A stretch of 64,000 bases of DNA from Acinetobacter lwoffii (GTDB lineage: Bacteria; Pseudomonadota; Gammaproteobacteria; Pseudomonadales; Moraxellaceae): assembly GCF_024129355.1 (NCBI RefSeq), contig NZ_JAMXXP010000001.1, positions 124,001 to 188,000 of the forward strand, given 5' to 3'. Positions 62,360 to 64,000 of the stretch are shown piece by piece. The notes below the pieces were generated by a model that did not search any database, was not told where the DNA came from, and saw only the letters and a program-made list of their open reading frames with translations. The stretch's first letter is position 1; each line of letters opens with the position of its first letter. A program made the translations under genes and the position numbers.

Positions 62360-62760
62360 GTGAATTTGAAAAGTGGTTTGAGGATCAAGACTTCTACACA
62401 AACATGCGATTCATCCATGGTGACAAGCTGTTTGATAAGGATGGCGATGTATATCGAGTGCTGCCGGTTCAGATGACTTATCAGGGGTGGAGTTCACAAC
62501 GTCAGCGTTCTAAGGATGAATTTGTCGCACTCACTCAGGAATGGCACACCAAAGGATGGAATGCTCGTCAGGGTGAGGTTGATGACTTAAAAGCCCAGCT
62601 CAACAACATGGAGGCTTGTTATATCGAGAAGAAGAAGGAGGTTGAGGAGCTGCAGGCTAGAGCCAATAAAGCGCTATCAGTGACAGGGAATTACTGTGAT
62701 GAGGATGATGCAGCCTTATTGGTCTTTGTTTTGGAGAAAGCCCTGCGAGGTGAGTCATGA
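62356..62760 (+). CDS. Phage protein with coiled coil, unknown
   Basis: The 134-residue protein begins MSEFEKWFEDQDFY and has a coiled coil at about 75-110 (VDDLKAQLNNMEACYIEKKK). Similar short ead/Ea22-like proteins occur in lambdoid early regions. ATGA overlaps with both neighbours. Confidence 0.6.
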   Translation: MSEFEKWFEDQDFYTNMRFIHGDKLFDKDGDVYRVLPVQMTYQGWSSQRQRSKDEFVALTQEWHTKGWNARQGEVDDLKAQLNNMEACYIEKKKEVEELQARANKALSVTGNYCDEDDAALLVFVLEKALRGES

Positions 62761-63131
62761 AAGCAATAAAAATACCGTGTGAACATGACTTGCTAAGCAA
62801 GAACCACAATGTCTGGGCAGATGCTGTAATGAGGTGCAAAGGCGGAAATCCTTACTGTGGCGCAGATGGATTCTGTCACGCAGACGGGAAGTGTTTTGCG
62901 GATCAGGAACTCACAAGAGAGCAGGCTATTTTAGAGGTAGATCGTTTGGCTCAGGAGCTTCATCAGGCTAAGCAGGAAAATGACAATTTAAGAACTTCTT
63001 CTGCGAGCTTAATCAAGCAGCTTGAATTTGCATTAGAGCAGAACAAGAAGTCTGGAAAATCAGAGCGAGTTTTTGCAATTCGATATTGCATTGGTGAGAT
63101 CAAGAAAACTTTGCGAGGTGCCAATGCGTAG
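62757..63131 (+). CDS. Phage protein with Cys-rich N-terminus and coiled coil
   Basis: The 124-residue protein has six Cys in residues 8-46 (PCEHD, RCKGGNPYCG, FCHADGKC), which may bind zinc, and a coiled coil at about 58-95. The ATGA overlap supports it. Function unknown. Confidence 0.6.
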   Translation: MKAIKIPCEHDLLSKNHNVWADAVMRCKGGNPYCGADGFCHADGKCFADQELTREQAILEVDRLAQELHQAKQENDNLRTSSASLIKQLEFALEQNKKSGKSERVFAIRYCIGEIKKTLRGANA

Positions 63132-63405
63132 AGCCGCAAAGGTTGATGCAAATCAGACTGAAATTGTTAAAGCGTTACGTCAGGTTGGGGCAAGTGTTCA
63201 ATCACTTGCTTCAACTGGCAAAGGTTGTCCAGATCTACTGGTAGGCATTCGGGGATTAAATTTCTTGATTGAAGTGAAGGATGGGGCAAAACCTAAATCA
63301 GATAGAAAACTCACACCAGACCAAGTGGTATGGCATCAGACATGGCAAGGCCGTGTTTATGTGGTTGAGAGTGTGGAACAGGCATTAGAAGTAATTAGGG
63401 TTTAA
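63124..63405 (+). CDS. VRR-NUC-like PD-(D/E)xK nuclease
   Basis: The 93-residue protein has GCPDLLVG, FLIEVKDG and LTPDQVVWHQTW, the metal-binding and structural motifs of small VRR-NUC nucleases of phages, probably acting on branched DNA (a Rap/RusA-like role). The ATG at 63124 overlaps the previous stop by eight bases; the frame from 63073 lies inside that gene. Confidence 0.8.
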   Translation: MRRAAKVDANQTEIVKALRQVGASVQSLASTGKGCPDLLVGIRGLNFLIEVKDGAKPKSDRKLTPDQVVWHQTWQGRVYVVESVEQALEVIRV

Positions 63406-63416
63406 GGGTGGATGGG

Positions 63417-64000
63417 ATGGCTTTAGTAAAAATTTGGGATAAAGAAATTAAAGGGAAATTGTGGGGTGTTGGGGATATTCACGGCTGCTACAACCTGCTT
63501 ATGACTCGACTTAAAGAAATTGGCTTCGACTTTGAAAATGATTTGTTGGTTGCGGTTGGCGATCTGGTGGATCGTGGCATTCAGAATGAAGAATGTGTAA
63601 GCCTGATTGATGAGCCATGGTTTACATCCGTAAAGGGAAACCATGAGGATTTGGTCATCATGGGTGATGTTAATCGCTCTTACTTCAATTGCCATATTCA
63701 AAATGGTGGTGAATGGTTTTATGACCTGGATTACCAGGTTCAGCGCGAAATCATTAAAAAATTAAAAACACTTCCGATTGCATTAGAGATTAGCCACAAG
63801 GGTAAAAAGTTCGGTTTTGTCCATGGTCATATTGAGCAGAATGACTGGGATGAGTTTAAGGATGAGCTTAATAATTTTGATAAAGCTCAACACATTATTG
63901 ATCACAAGCGCTTCCCAACAGAATTAGCCATGTGGGGTCGTGAGCGCCTGAATGACGAGAATCCGCAATATACCCATGTATCAGGGATTGATGCGGTAAT
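63417..64000 (+). CDS. Lambda-221-type serine/threonine phosphatase (partial, 3' end outside)
   Basis: The frame is open to the window end (about 194 codons). It has the metallophosphatase motifs GDIHG, GDLVDRG and GNHE, and the FVHGH His further on, like the lambda nin-region protein phosphatase of about 220 residues. In the same early-gene position it may alter host signalling proteins. The ATG at 63417 is the first usable start. Confidence 0.88.
   Translation, partial: MALVKIWDKEIKGKLWGVGDIHGCYNLLMTRLKEIGFDFENDLLVAVGDLVDRGIQNEECVSLIDEPWFTSVKGNHEDLVIMGDVNRSYFNCHIQNGGEWFYDLDYQVQREIIKKLKTLPIALEISHKGKKFGFVHGHIEQNDWDEFKDELNNFDKAQHIIDHKRFPTELAMWGRERLNDENPQYTHVSGIDAV

Larger units (their letters stand above)
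49980..64000. mobile_element. Lambda-like prophage, left part (right end outside the window)
   Basis: From just upstream of trpG the gene content changes to phage type. A leftward operon holds excisionase-like, recT and YqaJ genes. A divergent repressor/Cro pair has two operator clusters. A rightward operon holds an initiator, DnaB, DNA methyltransferase, nuclease and phosphatase. The start point is estimated from the end of trpG and is not a proven attachment site. Structural, lysis and integrase genes would lie beyond 64000. Confidence 0.9.

Overview
The window is chromosomal DNA of a gamma-proteobacterium, most likely an Acinetobacter (Moraxellaceae). This is an inference from gene content: an RNase HI-DnaQ fusion gene, a FimL-like pilus regulator, a trpGDC block, a SutA-like acidic protein, dispersed tRNA-Glu genes and moderate-to-low GC. 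I could not run a database search.

Positions 1-19,600 carry housekeeping and envelope genes: a ubiquinone-type FAD hydroxylase (partial), a SutA-like regulator, an rsmI / lpoA-like / yraN / dolP cluster (the E. coli order without diaA), an esterase, nudC, fimL-like, rnhA-dnaQ, a LysM-rich MltD, yejABE without an adjacent ATPase gene, an Old Yellow Enzyme reductase and a haem-oxygenase-like diiron protein. Positions 19,850-27,230 hold five identical tRNA-Glu(UUC) genes interleaved with two paralogous alpha/beta hydrolases, an amino-acid permease, a 52-residue membrane protein and a Fur-box-preceded TonB-dependent receptor. Positions 27,246-49,962 return to core genes: rnt, pyrC, a membrane diguanylate cyclase, argG, fadH, tRNA-Ser(UGA), a methyltransferase, pirin, an L,D-transpeptidase, hemE, several DUF proteins, a globin-coupled (DosC-like) diguanylate cyclase, a histone-H1-like protein, folE, an Smr protein and trpGDC.

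From just upstream of trpG (about 49,980) to the window end lies the left part of a lambda-like prophage. A leftward operon encodes an excisionase-like protein, small proteins, RecT and a YqaJ exonuclease. An immunity region has an S24/LexA-type repressor and a Cro-like protein. A rightward operon encodes a replication initiator, DnaB helicase, an orphan DNA methyltransferase, small proteins, a PD-(D/E)xK nuclease and a lambda-221-type phosphatase that runs off the window. Genes in each arm overlap by a few bases, mostly as ATGA or GTGA.

The most interesting structure is in the prophage. Two clusters of three 14-bp operators (ATCGG-N4-CCGAT and variants) sit at the leftward promoter and between repressor and cro, as in lambda OL/OR. 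Five iterons with an exact 22-bp period lie inside the initiator gene, a likely replication origin. Between repressor and OL, where lambda carries rex, the phage carries a GAF-GGDEF diguanylate cyclase and an MliC-like lysozyme-inhibitor lipoprotein, in units that each end in a similar hairpin terminator. These look like lysogen-expressed cargo that could change host c-di-GMP and envelope defence. No integrase gene is visible at this end.
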